A DNA stretch of 64,000 nt from Candidatus Riflebacteria bacterium HGW-Riflebacteria-1. GTDB taxonomy: Bacteria; Muiribacteriota; Ozemobacteria; Ozemobacterales; Ozemobacteraceae. The stretch covers positions 62,001 to 126,000 of the forward strand of contig PGYB01000004.1 in assembly GCA_002839445.1 (NCBI GenBank), in the 5' to 3' direction. A program made the translations under genes and the position numbers. The notes under the pieces are model-generated. The model had not been told where the DNA came from, searched no databases, and was given only the letters and a program-made list of their open reading frames with translations. Within the stretch, counting starts at the first letter, position 1; each line of letters begins with the position of its first letter. This document shows positions 42,181 through 50,405 of the stretch, piece by piece.

Positions 42181-43551
42181 ATGCGCATCAGAAATTTTGA
42201 ACAACTGTTATCCAATGCGGCAACGCCAGTTTTCAGTGGCCTCAGAAAGCTTGTTTTGAATTCTTTCGACTATGCTCTTGGCGCAATAAGTCCGCAGGTT
42301 CTTTTAAAATCGCGGTTACATCTTGTGGGCAACTGTTTGAGCATTGATCAGAAAAACTTTGATCTCGATCAATTCAGAAATGTCTATGTAATAGGCGGTG
42401 GCAAGGCTACTGGTGAAATGGCGGTGGCTGTTGAAGAGATTCTTGGCGATCGCCTGACCCGTGGTTGCGTTAATATTCCGCACGAAACAGGATGCAGCAC
42501 AAACAAGATCGCGCTGAATCGGGCCGGCCATCCGGTTCCTGACGCGGCGGGTGTCGGTGGTGTTCGCCAGATGCTCGAGCTTGCCGAACTGGCCGGGCGC
42601 GATGATCTGGTGATTTGCCTGATATCTGGTGGTGGCTCAAGTCTGATGCCTCTACCGCGCGGAAATGTTTCGCTTGCCGACAAGAAAGAACTGACCGCTT
42701 TGCTGCTCAAGTCGGGGGCTTCGATCAGCGAGATAAATACTGTACGCAAGCATGTCTCTGATTTTAAGGGTGGCTGGCTGGCGCGACGGGCTTACCCGGC
42801 GACAGTGCTTAATTTGATTCTGTCAGATGTTATCGGCGACCCGCTCGACTTTATCGCTTCAGGCCCTACAGTGCCTGATTCTACGACCTTTGCCGCTGCC
42901 GTCGAAGTGTTGCAGCGCTACCAACTGTGGGAAGAGGCCCCCGGAACGGCAACTCAGCTGTTGACTGCCGGTTGTCAGGGAATAATAGAAGAAACGCCAA
43001 AAGCGCATGATCGCGTGTTCGAGCAGGTTTTCAACTTTGTCGTCGGCAACAACAGGACGGCGCTGAAGGCCGTTTGCGAGAGCCTCGCCGCCAATAACAT
43101 TAAAACGGTTTTGTTGTCCGAAGCCATACAGGGCGATGCCGTAGAACTTGGGCGCCATCTTGCTGGTCGCGCACTTGAGATAAGCAGAGCAGGCGTGGCT
43201 GTCGCAATAATTTCCGGTGGTGAGGCTACTGTAAAAGTTCGCGGTGGCGGTCGCGGCGGCCGAAATCAAGAACTCGCTCTGGCGGCGGTTGCGCAGCTTG
43301 CCGGCATTGACAACGTGGTGCTGGCTGCTCTGGCCACTGACGGCATCGATGGTCCTACTGATGCCTGCGGCGCCATAGTCGATGGCCATACGCTGTTGGC
43401 AGCGCAAAAGCTTGGCCTTGAACCCGAGCGGTTTTTGCAGAACAACGATTCTTATGCATTTTTCAGTGCGCTTGGCGACCTGGTTTTAACCGGTTATACC
43501 GGCAGCAACGTCAACGACATCTATATTCTGCTCGTCGCTCCTGCGATCTAG
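42181..43551 (+). CDS. Glycerate 2-kinase (MOFRL family)
   Basis: A 456-residue enzyme of the GckA/TtuD family, which converts D-glycerate to 2-phosphoglycerate; older annotations call it hydroxypyruvate reductase. The N-terminal DUF4147 domain shows VYVIGGGKATGEMAVAVEEI, HPVPDAAG and LVICLISGGGSSLMPLPRG. The C-terminal MOFRL domain shows VAIISGGEATVKVRGGGRGG, RNQELALAA and ATDGIDGPTDACGA. The length is normal. It stands alone. Confidence 0.94.
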   Translation: MRIRNFEQLLSNAATPVFSGLRKLVLNSFDYALGAISPQVLLKSRLHLVGNCLSIDQKNFDLDQFRNVYVIGGGKATGEMAVAVEEILGDRLTRGCVNIPHETGCSTNKIALNRAGHPVPDAAGVGGVRQMLELAELAGRDDLVICLISGGGSSLMPLPRGNVSLADKKELTALLLKSGASISEINTVRKHVSDFKGGWLARRAYPATVLNLILSDVIGDPLDFIASGPTVPDSTTFAAAVEVLQRYQLWEEAPGTATQLLTAGCQGIIEETPKAHDRVFEQVFNFVVGNNRTALKAVCESLAANNIKTVLLSEAIQGDAVELGRHLAGRALEISRAGVAVAIISGGEATVKVRGGGRGGRNQELALAAVAQLAGIDNVVLAALATDGIDGPTDACGAIVDGHTLLAAQKLGLEPERFLQNNDSYAFFSALGDLVLTGYTGSNVNDIYILLVAPAI

Positions 43552-43614
43552 TCCTCTGTCACATTTGAATGGCATAGTTCGATTGGCAATATATGTGTCT
43601 AAAAATGGCCATCT

Positions 43615-43825
43615 ATAAAAACGTTGCAAGGGCGTAGGCAGGTTTCCCATGCGCGAAAGCTTTTTTGCACAAGGACGTGCTTATACAGAGCTGCGCAGGA
43701 TAGAGCAGCTCTGAGAGACAGGCAACTTTGACGCAATCCCGACAACTCCTACCTCAAAGCTGCAGCTGTCGATAGCTGTAGCGAATGGGATTCTGCCGAG
43801 AGCCCGGCATAAGGGGCTTGATGTT
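43615..43825 (+). ncRNA. Candidate structured noncoding RNA, class unknown
   Basis: Several strong stems are nested here. CAGAGCTGC pairs with GCAGCTCTG (9 bp, near 43695-43723). GCTGCAGCT pairs with AGCTGTAGC (9 bp with one wobble, near 43760-43783). AATCCC/GGGATT enclose the second hairpin, and GCAC/GTGC and TGCCG/CGGCA form further stems. A separate promoter for the next gene starts after this stretch, so it is not simply that gene's leader. I could not match it to 6S RNA, RNase P, SRP, tmRNA or the riboswitch classes I know. The strand is inferred from the flanking genes. Confidence 0.45.
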
Positions 43826-43840
43826 TTGGCATAATTTGTC

Positions 43841-43869
43841 TTGCGTTTTATAGATAAATTTAATATTAT
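43841..43869 (+). promoter_or_regulatory. Promoter of the DUF2087 gene
   Basis: TTGCGT, a 17-base spacer and TATTAT, 27 bases upstream of the start codon in a very AT-rich setting. Confidence 0.6.
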
Positions 43870-43896
43870 TTATTTATAAGCAAACGAAAGGCCGAA

Positions 43897-44673
43897 ATGT
43901 TTATGAAAAATTCAAATGACTGGCAGGATTTGTCGATAGATATTATCAAGCAGGGTTTTACTGAAAACCGGCAGTTTTATGAGTGCCTGATCTGTGGGCG
44001 AGAAATCGAGAAAGGCATGGTTTACAAGGATGCAGACAACCTTTATGAGGCGCGGCGCTATATGGAGCTTCATATATCGCGGGCTCATGTCTCAGTATTT
44101 GAGTATCTGGCCGGTCTCGACAAGAAAATCAGCGGTCTATCGGAGCATCAGTGTAAGTTGCTGCGCTGTTTCTACGACCGGATTCCAGATGCCCAGATTC
44201 AGCAGCAGCTCAAAATTGGCAGCGCTTCAACCATTCGTAACCACAGGTTTGCGCTAAAAGAGAAAGAAAGGCAGGCTAAAATTCTTATGACAATGATGGA
44301 ACTGATACGTGAAAACGAAGCGACACCAGAAAAGTATCTGGCGCCGCATCCTACCGCAACCATGGTTGATGATCGTTACAAGATCACGCCCGAAGAACAC
44401 GAAAAGACTCTAAAAAAGTATTTTCCTGATGGCCTCGATGGACGACTGACAACCTTCTACATCAAAGAGAAGTGCAAACTGGCTGTTCTGCGCCACATTG
44501 CCACCCGGTTCGAGTCAGAACGCAAGTATACTGAAAAAGAGGTCAACGCGGTTCTCAAGAAGATTTTCGACGATTATGTGACCATTCGTCGCTACCTGAT
44601 CGAATACGGCTTTATGGGTCGTACGACAGATTGCAGTAGCTACTGGCTCTGCAAAAAAGACCAGCAGAGCTGA
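43897..44673 (+). CDS. DUF2087 regulator with zinc-finger and helix-turn-helix regions
   Basis: A 258-residue protein. Residues about 28-64 hold a C2H2-like set (YECLICGREI, then HISRAH). Residues about 80-115 look like a LuxR-type helix-turn-helix (LSEHQCKLLRCFYDRIPDAQ then IQQQLKIGSASTIRNHRFAL). Residues about 170-250 form a DUF2087 domain with KLAVLRHIATRFESERKYTE and FDDYVTIRRYLIEYGFMGRT. The domain often follows DNA-binding domains in transcription regulators, so a DNA-binding regulator is likely. It has its own promoter and terminator. Confidence 0.82.
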   Translation: MFMKNSNDWQDLSIDIIKQGFTENRQFYECLICGREIEKGMVYKDADNLYEARRYMELHISRAHVSVFEYLAGLDKKISGLSEHQCKLLRCFYDRIPDAQIQQQLKIGSASTIRNHRFALKEKERQAKILMTMMELIRENEATPEKYLAPHPTATMVDDRYKITPEEHEKTLKKYFPDGLDGRLTTFYIKEKCKLAVLRHIATRFESERKYTEKEVNAVLKKIFDDYVTIRRYLIEYGFMGRTTDCSSYWLCKKDQQS

Positions 44674-44690
44674 TCTGGCAAGATATAGAA

Positions 44691-44730
44691 AGGGGCTGTT
44701 TCATAGTTATATGAGACAGCCCCTGTTTTT
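44691..44730 (+). terminator. Rho-independent terminator
   Basis: AGGGGCTGTTTCAT pairs with ATGAGACAGCCCCT (14 bp, one wobble) and is followed by GTTTTT. Confidence 0.92.
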
Positions 44731-44825
44731 ATTCTGAGAGCAACTTGCAAAATTTGCAGAGTATTGCAAGTGTTTTCCAGGCTAATTCAAGCTTTTCTGT
44801 CGAACCCTTTTTAACTGAATGATGG

Positions 44826-46199
44826 TCAGGCTCGCCTGAAGCCACATTCGCCGCAGAACTTGGCGTCGAGCGGCAGTGGCAACCCGCATTGCGGGCAGCA
44901 CGCCTTATCGCCCGGCGCGTCTTCCAGAGAAAACACGGTGAGCGATTCACTGCCTTTTACTGTAACGCCAAACCGCTCTTCGACAGCGCCGGGCCAGTCT
45001 TCAAGCTGCTCGTAGCATGCTCCGGTAATCAGCACTTCACCGGGTTTAGCGATGTGACAGAGACGGGAAGCGATATTAACTCCGTCTCCTACAGCTGTAA
45101 AGTTTGATAGCCTTGGTGAGCCGACGTTGCCAACGATAACTTCCTGAAAATTTATGCCAATACCGATGCCGTATTGAGGAAAGCCTTCGGTTGCCCACTG
45201 TGGCATCTTGATTTCGAAGGCACGTTGAATCTGCATTGCTGCCTGCACTGCCGACAGGGTGGGATTAGCATGAATATTCGGAGTACCAAAAAGTGCCATG
45301 GCCGAATCACCCATGAATTTGTCGAGAGTGCCGCGGTTCTTGATAATAATCTCTGCGATCAGCGTGAAATAGCGATTAAGCAGTTCTACTGTCTGCTCCG
45401 GTGTGATTGTCTTGGCCAGCGCAGTAAAATCGCGGATATCGACAAACAATATCGCTATACTCTTGCGTTCACCGCCAAGCGTTATACCACCCGGGCTTTT
45501 TGCCAGAAGGTCGATGACTTCTGGCGCTACCATGCTCGAAAACAGTTTGCGCATTTTTTCAAATTCGCTTTTTTGCGCTGCCAGAGCCTTGGTGTTGCTG
45601 AGAACCAGTCCCAGCAAAGTGCCTACCATGGCTACTGTGTCGAGATCGTCCTCTCCGGTAAAGACATTGCCGGCGTAGTTGCAGATGATTATGAGCTTTT
45701 CGACTTTGCCGTCAACCCGCACCGGGCAGACAATTTTGCAGTCGGGAATAACCCCGCGGCGTTCGAGATAGGCGAGGTCGTCCTGCTTGTGAAGATGGGC
45801 AAGGCTGAGCACCGCGCCGGTTTCTGCCACGTAACCGGGCAATGAATCTTCGTTAAGCGGAATTACTGGCAATTCATCTTCTTTGTAACCGACCTGATAA
45901 TCAGCTACCCAGCCATCAGCCGTGCGCTGGAATATCGCGCCCTTTTTGATGCCAAGGGCGAGGTCGAGCAGATCCCAGCAGCGTTCGAGCACAAATGCGT
46001 CTTCGAGTGTGCCGACAAGGATTTTCAGGCGTTCCATGAACGCGTGCGTCTTGTCGATGATTGTTAGAAACTTTTGGTGGTGCAGCGTTTTTTCGTTCTC
46101 GCTGAGCTTTAACTGGTTTTTAAGCGCGGTTATCTCGCGACGCTGGTCTTCGAGTTCCTTGTTTGATCCGCCGCCTCTCAGGCTGTCAAGAATACCCAT
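44826..46199 (-). CDS. GAF-domain class III adenylate/guanylate cyclase with C-terminal zinc ribbon
   Basis: A 457-residue soluble cyclase. A short coiled-coil (about 14-50) is followed by a GAF domain (about 60-205) and a class III catalytic domain (about 240-410), with the metal-binding ILFVDIRDFTALAK, DKFMGDSAMALFG and GIGINFQEVIVGNVGS. The C-terminus is a zinc ribbon (CCPQCGLPLP and FCGECGFRRA). It makes cAMP or cGMP; I cannot tell which. It starts one base after the PilT gene and is cotranscribed with both PilT-type ATPases, which points to control of pili by a cyclic nucleotide. Confidence 0.9.
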   Translation of the reverse strand: MGILDSLRGGGSNKELEDQRREITALKNQLKLSENEKTLHHQKFLTIIDKTHAFMERLKILVGTLEDAFVLERCWDLLDLALGIKKGAIFQRTADGWVADYQVGYKEDELPVIPLNEDSLPGYVAETGAVLSLAHLHKQDDLAYLERRGVIPDCKIVCPVRVDGKVEKLIIICNYAGNVFTGEDDLDTVAMVGTLLGLVLSNTKALAAQKSEFEKMRKLFSSMVAPEVIDLLAKSPGGITLGGERKSIAILFVDIRDFTALAKTITPEQTVELLNRYFTLIAEIIIKNRGTLDKFMGDSAMALFGTPNIHANPTLSAVQAAMQIQRAFEIKMPQWATEGFPQYGIGIGINFQEVIVGNVGSPRLSNFTAVGDGVNIASRLCHIAKPGEVLITGACYEQLEDWPGAVEERFGVTVKGSESLTVFSLEDAPGDKACCPQCGLPLPLDAKFCGECGFRRA

Positions 46200-46200
46200 G

Positions 46201-47244
46201 TTACTTTTCCTCTAGCAGTTCGGATGGCACATCTTCCTGGCGCACCAGTCTTCGCTTGAGCAGGTCTTTAACTACTGTATTCATGGGAATACAGCCTGAA
46301 CGCTGCCCGAGTCGCATTACTGAATGTATCTCGTGAATCTTGCGCTGCCTGATCAGGTTGCTGACTGATGGCAGCATTGGCAGCATTTCGTAGGCGAGCA
46401 CGCGCTTCTTGTGGTCGGCAGAGGGTAGCAGTACCTGAGACAGCACGCATTTTAGCGAACTTGATAGCATGAAACGTATATTGTCGCGCTGATGTGACGG
46501 AAAGATATTGATCATGCGCGTAATGCTCTGTACCGCGTTCGAGGTGTGCAGGGTGGCTACAACAAGATGTCCGGTTTCAGCTGCCTTAAGACAGGTTTCT
46601 ACCGTTTCTAGGTCGCGCAGTTCGCCAATGACGACGACGTCGGGATCCTGGCGCAGCGCCGATGTGAGACCGGTCTGAAAATCGACGGTATCTTCGCCGA
46701 TCTGGCGCTGGCTGATAATTGTCTGTGGATATTTGGGAAATACATACTCGACCGGGTCTTCGATGGTGATAATGTGCAGGGCGTGAGTGCGCGCGATCAG
46801 GTCGATCAGGCTCGCGGCTGTCGTTGATTTTCCCGAGTTGGTAGCGCCGGTGATCAGGATCATACCGTTGTTAATCTTGACGAGAGTGTCGGTAACTTCC
46901 TGGACAAAGCCAAGAGTCGCCATATCAGGCGGAGTCGGCGGAACCAGTCGGCACGAAATTGCGAGACTGTTGCGCTGAAAAAAGATGTTGGCGCGAACCC
47001 TGGTTATGCCAGGCAGTGTGAACGAGCAGTCAATCTGCCCTCTGCCTTTGAAAAGTTTGCGTTGATTCTCGTCAAGAAGCGAGAACACCAGTTGCTCCAT
47101 TTCTTTTGGCGAAAATGCCGGCATGTCAAGACGTCTGATCTCGTTGGCCACTCTGATAATGGGTGCAAATGCCGATTTGATATGCAAATCGTAGGCTCCA
47201 TGCTTGAGAGCCTCTTCAATCAATGGCTGCAGCAAGTTGCTCAT
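46201..47244 (-). CDS. pilT: PilT-type twitching motility ATPase
   Basis: A 347-residue hexameric ATPase that drives type IV pilus retraction. Walker A is GATNSGKST at 133-141, the Asp box is THALHIITIEDPVEYVFP, Walker B is DPDVVVIGELRD and the His box is TGHLVVATLHTSNA. The C-terminal retraction motif region reads SVSNLIRQRKIHEI. The Walker A has Asn where most have Gly, a conservative oddity. It overlaps the upstream paralogue by 4 bases. Confidence 0.93.
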   Translation of the reverse strand: MSNLLQPLIEEALKHGAYDLHIKSAFAPIIRVANEIRRLDMPAFSPKEMEQLVFSLLDENQRKLFKGRGQIDCSFTLPGITRVRANIFFQRNSLAISCRLVPPTPPDMATLGFVQEVTDTLVKINNGMILITGATNSGKSTTAASLIDLIARTHALHIITIEDPVEYVFPKYPQTIISQRQIGEDTVDFQTGLTSALRQDPDVVVIGELRDLETVETCLKAAETGHLVVATLHTSNAVQSITRMINIFPSHQRDNIRFMLSSSLKCVLSQVLLPSADHKKRVLAYEMLPMLPSVSNLIRQRKIHEIHSVMRLGQRSGCIPMNTVVKDLLKRRLVRQEDVPSELLEEK

Positions 47245-48368
47245 AGCAGTCCTTTCCGTTCAAGCCTGGTCATGAGAGCTTCCGGGTCAGGGCTGTATGG
47301 AAACGCCTGATCGCTGGCAATCAGTTTTTTTACAATGAGCTCTTCGAGTGCCGCATTCATCGATATCATGCCGATATCTGCGCCTGTTTCGAGAAACATT
47401 GGAATCTGTTCATGTTTTTCTGATCTGATCAGATTCGACATGGCCGGCGTGTTGAGCAATATCTCTCTGACGGCAACCCGCTGGTTTGGCGCGTCTTTTT
47501 TGGGTATAAGAGCCTGGGAAACTATACCGATGAGAACTGAAGCCAGCTGATCGCGAATAAATTCGCGCGCATCGGTCGGAAAAACGCCCATGATGCGGGC
47601 AATCGCCGATGCCGAACTGCTGGCGTGCAGGGTCGAGATGACGAGATGCCCGGTCTCGGCAGCAGTCAGCGCTAACTCCATTGTTTCTGCTTCGCGCATT
47701 TCCCCGATGAGAATTACGTCAGGATCCTGACGCAGCGCGCCGCGCAACGCCTCTGGAAAACTCATGAAATCGCGTCTGAGTTCGCGCTGCAGAAACTCTG
47801 CCTTGGCGTCGCGAAACAGAAACTCAATCGGGTCTTCGAGAGTAACCACGCGCACCTGGTAGTTAGTATTGATGAATTGCAGCAGAGCCGCAATTGTCGT
47901 GCTTTTGCCCGAACCGGTCGGACCGCATAACAAAAACAGGCCGCGGCGGCGTTGAATCGAATCGACGATTACGTTTGGAATCTGCACTGAATCTATTGTT
48001 GGCAGCTCGAACGGAATCTGTCTGAAAACAAAGGCCAGAGTTCCCTGCTGCAGGAAGCAGTTTACCCGGAAGCGGCTGACGCCTGGCACAGAAACCGAGT
48101 AGTCAACATCTTTCCGCGCTTCAAATATGCGGCGAATAGTCGGTGTGGCGGTTGACTCAAAAAAGCGCTGCAGCTCTTCATCGCTGAGTGGCAGATTTGA
48201 CGATATCTGAATTGTACCGGCGACGCGAAAGGCAGGCGGTATGGCAGAGTGCAGATGCACATCGGAAGCGCCCAGCTTATGGCCGAGCTTTAGAATATCA
48301 GCAAGTTGGTCATCCATAGACGAGGCCTTTTCCGGGCTTTTTTTGCCAAGCCCAAAGTATTGTATCAC
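47241..48368 (-). CDS. PilT/PilU-type pilus retraction ATPase, paralogue
   Basis: A 375-residue ATPase of the same family with a canonical Walker A GPTGSGKST at 139-147, the Asp box VRVVTLEDPIEFLF, Walker B DPDVILIGEMRE and the His box TGHLVISTLHASSS. The C-terminal SNLIRSEKHEQIPMFLETG matches the retraction-ATPase motif. It is the first gene of the pilT-cyclase operon and probably works as the accessory (PilU-like) or alternate motor with its neighbour. The symbol is left open because PilT and PilU cannot be told apart with certainty. Confidence 0.9.
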   Translation of the reverse strand: MIQYFGLGKKSPEKASSMDDQLADILKLGHKLGASDVHLHSAIPPAFRVAGTIQISSNLPLSDEELQRFFESTATPTIRRIFEARKDVDYSVSVPGVSRFRVNCFLQQGTLAFVFRQIPFELPTIDSVQIPNVIVDSIQRRRGLFLLCGPTGSGKSTTIAALLQFINTNYQVRVVTLEDPIEFLFRDAKAEFLQRELRRDFMSFPEALRGALRQDPDVILIGEMREAETMELALTAAETGHLVISTLHASSSASAIARIMGVFPTDAREFIRDQLASVLIGIVSQALIPKKDAPNQRVAVREILLNTPAMSNLIRSEKHEQIPMFLETGADIGMISMNAALEELIVKKLIASDQAFPYSPDPEALMTRLERKGLL

Positions 48369-48848
48369 ACATCGGCCGATATCAAATAAAACTGAACTAT
48401 ATGAAAATACATTTGCCTCGATACCAGAAAAGTAACGAAAATTCTGTACAGTTTGTTACATTTTCAGCAATCTATTTCTCAACAATCCAAGGGCGCGCGC
48501 ATTGTCTCACCTGCAAATGGATTGCTCTCGGAATGAAACAGTGCAGTCTCTGCGCTGCCGATACTGGTCTGTGGAGCTGTAACCAGGAATAGTGGCTTGA
48601 ATATTGCGTTATCAAGCGCTGAGTCGTTGTTTGTATGATTATCGCTGCATAAAAGATTTGTCGAAAGCAGGAGTGACAGAGATTCAGTCTGTTTTCTGTA
48701 GAGCAACTGATAGATTGATTATTTTGCGTTACAAAAAAAAAGCAAAATTATTTTTAAATTCATCAAAACTTTTTAAAAAGCTGTGCGTATTATGCTTTCT
48801 GGTGTAAATTTATATCCAGATCAAAGTAGTACAACGCAGGTGGGTGTT
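48369..48848. other. Divergent intergenic region
   Basis: About 480 bases between the pilT operon and the cNMP-binding gene. The right part (48730-48800) is very AT-rich and should hold the promoter of the + gene. A TATTAT at 48788-48793 could be the -10 box but lacks a good -35. No gene is seen; short open frames lack ribosome sites. Confidence 0.4.
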
Positions 48849-50048
48849 ATGAATGAGACAAAAGAGAGGAGTTCCTATGCTCCTGGTGATCATGTGTTCT
48901 TGCAGGGTGAAGTTGTTCCGTCTTTTTTTAAAGTTACTTCCGGCCGGTTTGCCAAGGTTTTCTCAAAGAAATCGGCCAGAGAACTGGGTGTTCGGCGAAT
49001 GCTCAACGAGGCCGACCTGATTGGCATAGTATCGCATCAGGAACTATTTGGCGAAATCGAAGCCTTGATGGGTCAGCCCCAGGGTTTTTCGGTTTTTGCG
49101 CTTGATCCGTCGTCGGTTGAACCGGTTCCGGCTAAGAGTCACGAAACGCTGCAACACGTTTTTGCAAGTGATCCGCGCGTCGGCGTGCGCGCCTGCATAT
49201 CGTTTGCGCGTTACATGAAGCAGTTTTTCGCTTATTTCGCTGGCATAGCCAGAGAAGAAGTTGAACTGGAGGCATTTATCAGATCGACAGCCAGAGATTA
49301 CATGGCCGGCGTCAACGAACTGGCGGGCATCGTCTGCCCGGCGGTCAATGACCCTGATCTGAATGCCGCCACAAGCCACAATGCTTACGAAACTGCGCGA
49401 GAAATTTTGCGCCAGGCCGATTTAAAGCGCAATACAAACGCATCTGTCGCCTGCGGAGTCGTCAGTTATATTGGCAAAGATGTTAAAATGCAGACTTTTA
49501 AGGCTGGCACACTTCTCTGCAAGGAAGGGACCATCGGCGACAAGCTGTTCATCATTACCGAAGGCACTGCCGAAGTCGTGACCGGCGGCGGTACCCCGAA
49601 TATTCGCATTGAAGCGCCGGGCAGCATCGTTGGTGAAATCGCGGTATTTCTCAATCTTGACACCGAAGTGCCAGATATGCGAAGAACGGCTGATGTTATT
49701 TGTGCCACTGATCTGACCGCAATTGTCGTGCACCTCAGCCAGGTAGAGGAATTTTTTCTCAAACAGCCTGAAATAATGACAAGAATGCTTATGGCCATGG
49801 TCAATCGCTCTGAAAATACGCAAAAACTCTGCGAAAATTCTGAGCGGCTGCTCAAAGATCTGCTTTACAAACGGCTCGGCATTCTGCTCGAAGGCCTTAA
49901 CAGCATGGCAAAAAGATTGGCCGAGCGTAATGACAAAGTTGCTCTTGGCCGTCCTGCCGCCTTCTTCGCGCAAAGGGCGCGCGCTGTCTACAACCGCTTC
50001 AAAGAATCGCTCAATATTCTTGCCGCAAAGAACACCATTAAAACCTGA
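48849..50048 (+). CDS. Protein with two cyclic-nucleotide-binding domains, no DNA-binding domain
   Basis: A 399-residue cytoplasmic protein. The first cNMP-binding-like domain is at about 5-120 (YAPGDHVFLQGEVVPSFFKV). The second, better one is at about 215-330 (FKAGTLLCKEGTIGDKLFII then IRIEAPGSIVGEIAVFLNLD), with the phosphate-binding GEIA. A helical C-terminus without a helix-turn-helix follows, so this is not a CRP-type transcription factor. The ATG after GGTGGGTG is chosen over an upstream ATG. It is divergent from the cyclase operon and is a likely local receptor for its product. Confidence 0.82.
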   Translation: MNETKERSSYAPGDHVFLQGEVVPSFFKVTSGRFAKVFSKKSARELGVRRMLNEADLIGIVSHQELFGEIEALMGQPQGFSVFALDPSSVEPVPAKSHETLQHVFASDPRVGVRACISFARYMKQFFAYFAGIAREEVELEAFIRSTARDYMAGVNELAGIVCPAVNDPDLNAATSHNAYETAREILRQADLKRNTNASVACGVVSYIGKDVKMQTFKAGTLLCKEGTIGDKLFIITEGTAEVVTGGGTPNIRIEAPGSIVGEIAVFLNLDTEVPDMRRTADVICATDLTAIVVHLSQVEEFFLKQPEIMTRMLMAMVNRSENTQKLCENSERLLKDLLYKRLGILLEGLNSMAKRLAERNDKVALGRPAAFFAQRARAVYNRFKESLNILAAKNTIKT

Positions 50049-50116
50049 ACTTTAACGCACAGAGACTTTATCGTTGCTGATAAAGCTGTGCCGCATTTTG
50101 CATATCTTGATTTGAC

Positions 50117-50148
50117 ATGGCAGGGCTGATGCTCTGCCATTTTCTTTT
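50117..50148 (+). terminator. Rho-independent terminator of the cNMP-binding gene
   Basis: ATGGCAGGGC pairs with GCTCTGCCAT (10 bp, one wobble) around TGAT, followed by TTTCTTTT. Confidence 0.8.
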
Positions 50149-50247
50149 GCAAACTAAAATCAGTTGGCAATCTTAGTGATGCAAACCGGTCTTTAAACAG
50201 CATTTTTTCTGGCTTTTGACTGGCATTAAACAAAAACAAATGACCAG

Positions 50248-50276
50248 TTGACACAATTGCTAAAATCGGTTAGTGT
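50248..50276 (+). promoter_or_regulatory. Promoter of the ABC exporter operon
   Basis: A perfect TTGACA, a 17-base spacer and TAGTGT. The -10 box lies inside the operator, so repressor binding would block polymerase. Confidence 0.75.
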
Positions 50277-50295
50277 ATTAGTAGAGTAACACACT
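50272..50295 (+). promoter_or_regulatory. YtrA-type GntR operator
   Basis: A 24-bp imperfect palindrome with half-sites AGTGTATTA and its inverted partner TAACACACT, overlapping the -10 box. The operon encodes a GntR regulator of the short YtrA type, whose known operators look similar, so autorepression is likely. Confidence 0.65.
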
Positions 50296-50405
50296 AAAAC
50301 AGTAAAACACAATTCGGTGCACAGAATTCGTGTTGGCTGTTAACAGCAACAGATGCTCGGTTTTATTTTTATCAGTTCTACTTTATGCAGTCTAAGGAGC
50401 GCATT

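Larger units (their letters stand above)
43552..43896. other. Intergenic region with structured RNA candidate and promoter
   Basis: About 345 bases between two + strand genes. It contains the structured stretch and the promoter listed separately and no open frame that I believe. Confidence 0.6.
50049..50405. other. Intergenic region with terminator and ABC operon promoter
   Basis: About 357 bases that contain the terminator, promoter and operator listed separately. The leader between the operator and the permease gene is about 110 bases, without a recognisable riboswitch. Confidence 0.6.

Noticed and set aside
43600..43830. Assignment of the structured stretch to 6S RNA, a c-di-GMP (GEMM), TPP, cobalamin or SAM riboswitch
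   Set aside because: None of the signature sequences of these classes that I know is present, and the stretch lies before, not inside, the likely transcript of the next gene.
48849..50048. CRP/FNR-type transcription factor
   Set aside because: Two cNMP-like domains are present, but the C-terminus shows no helix-turn-helix.
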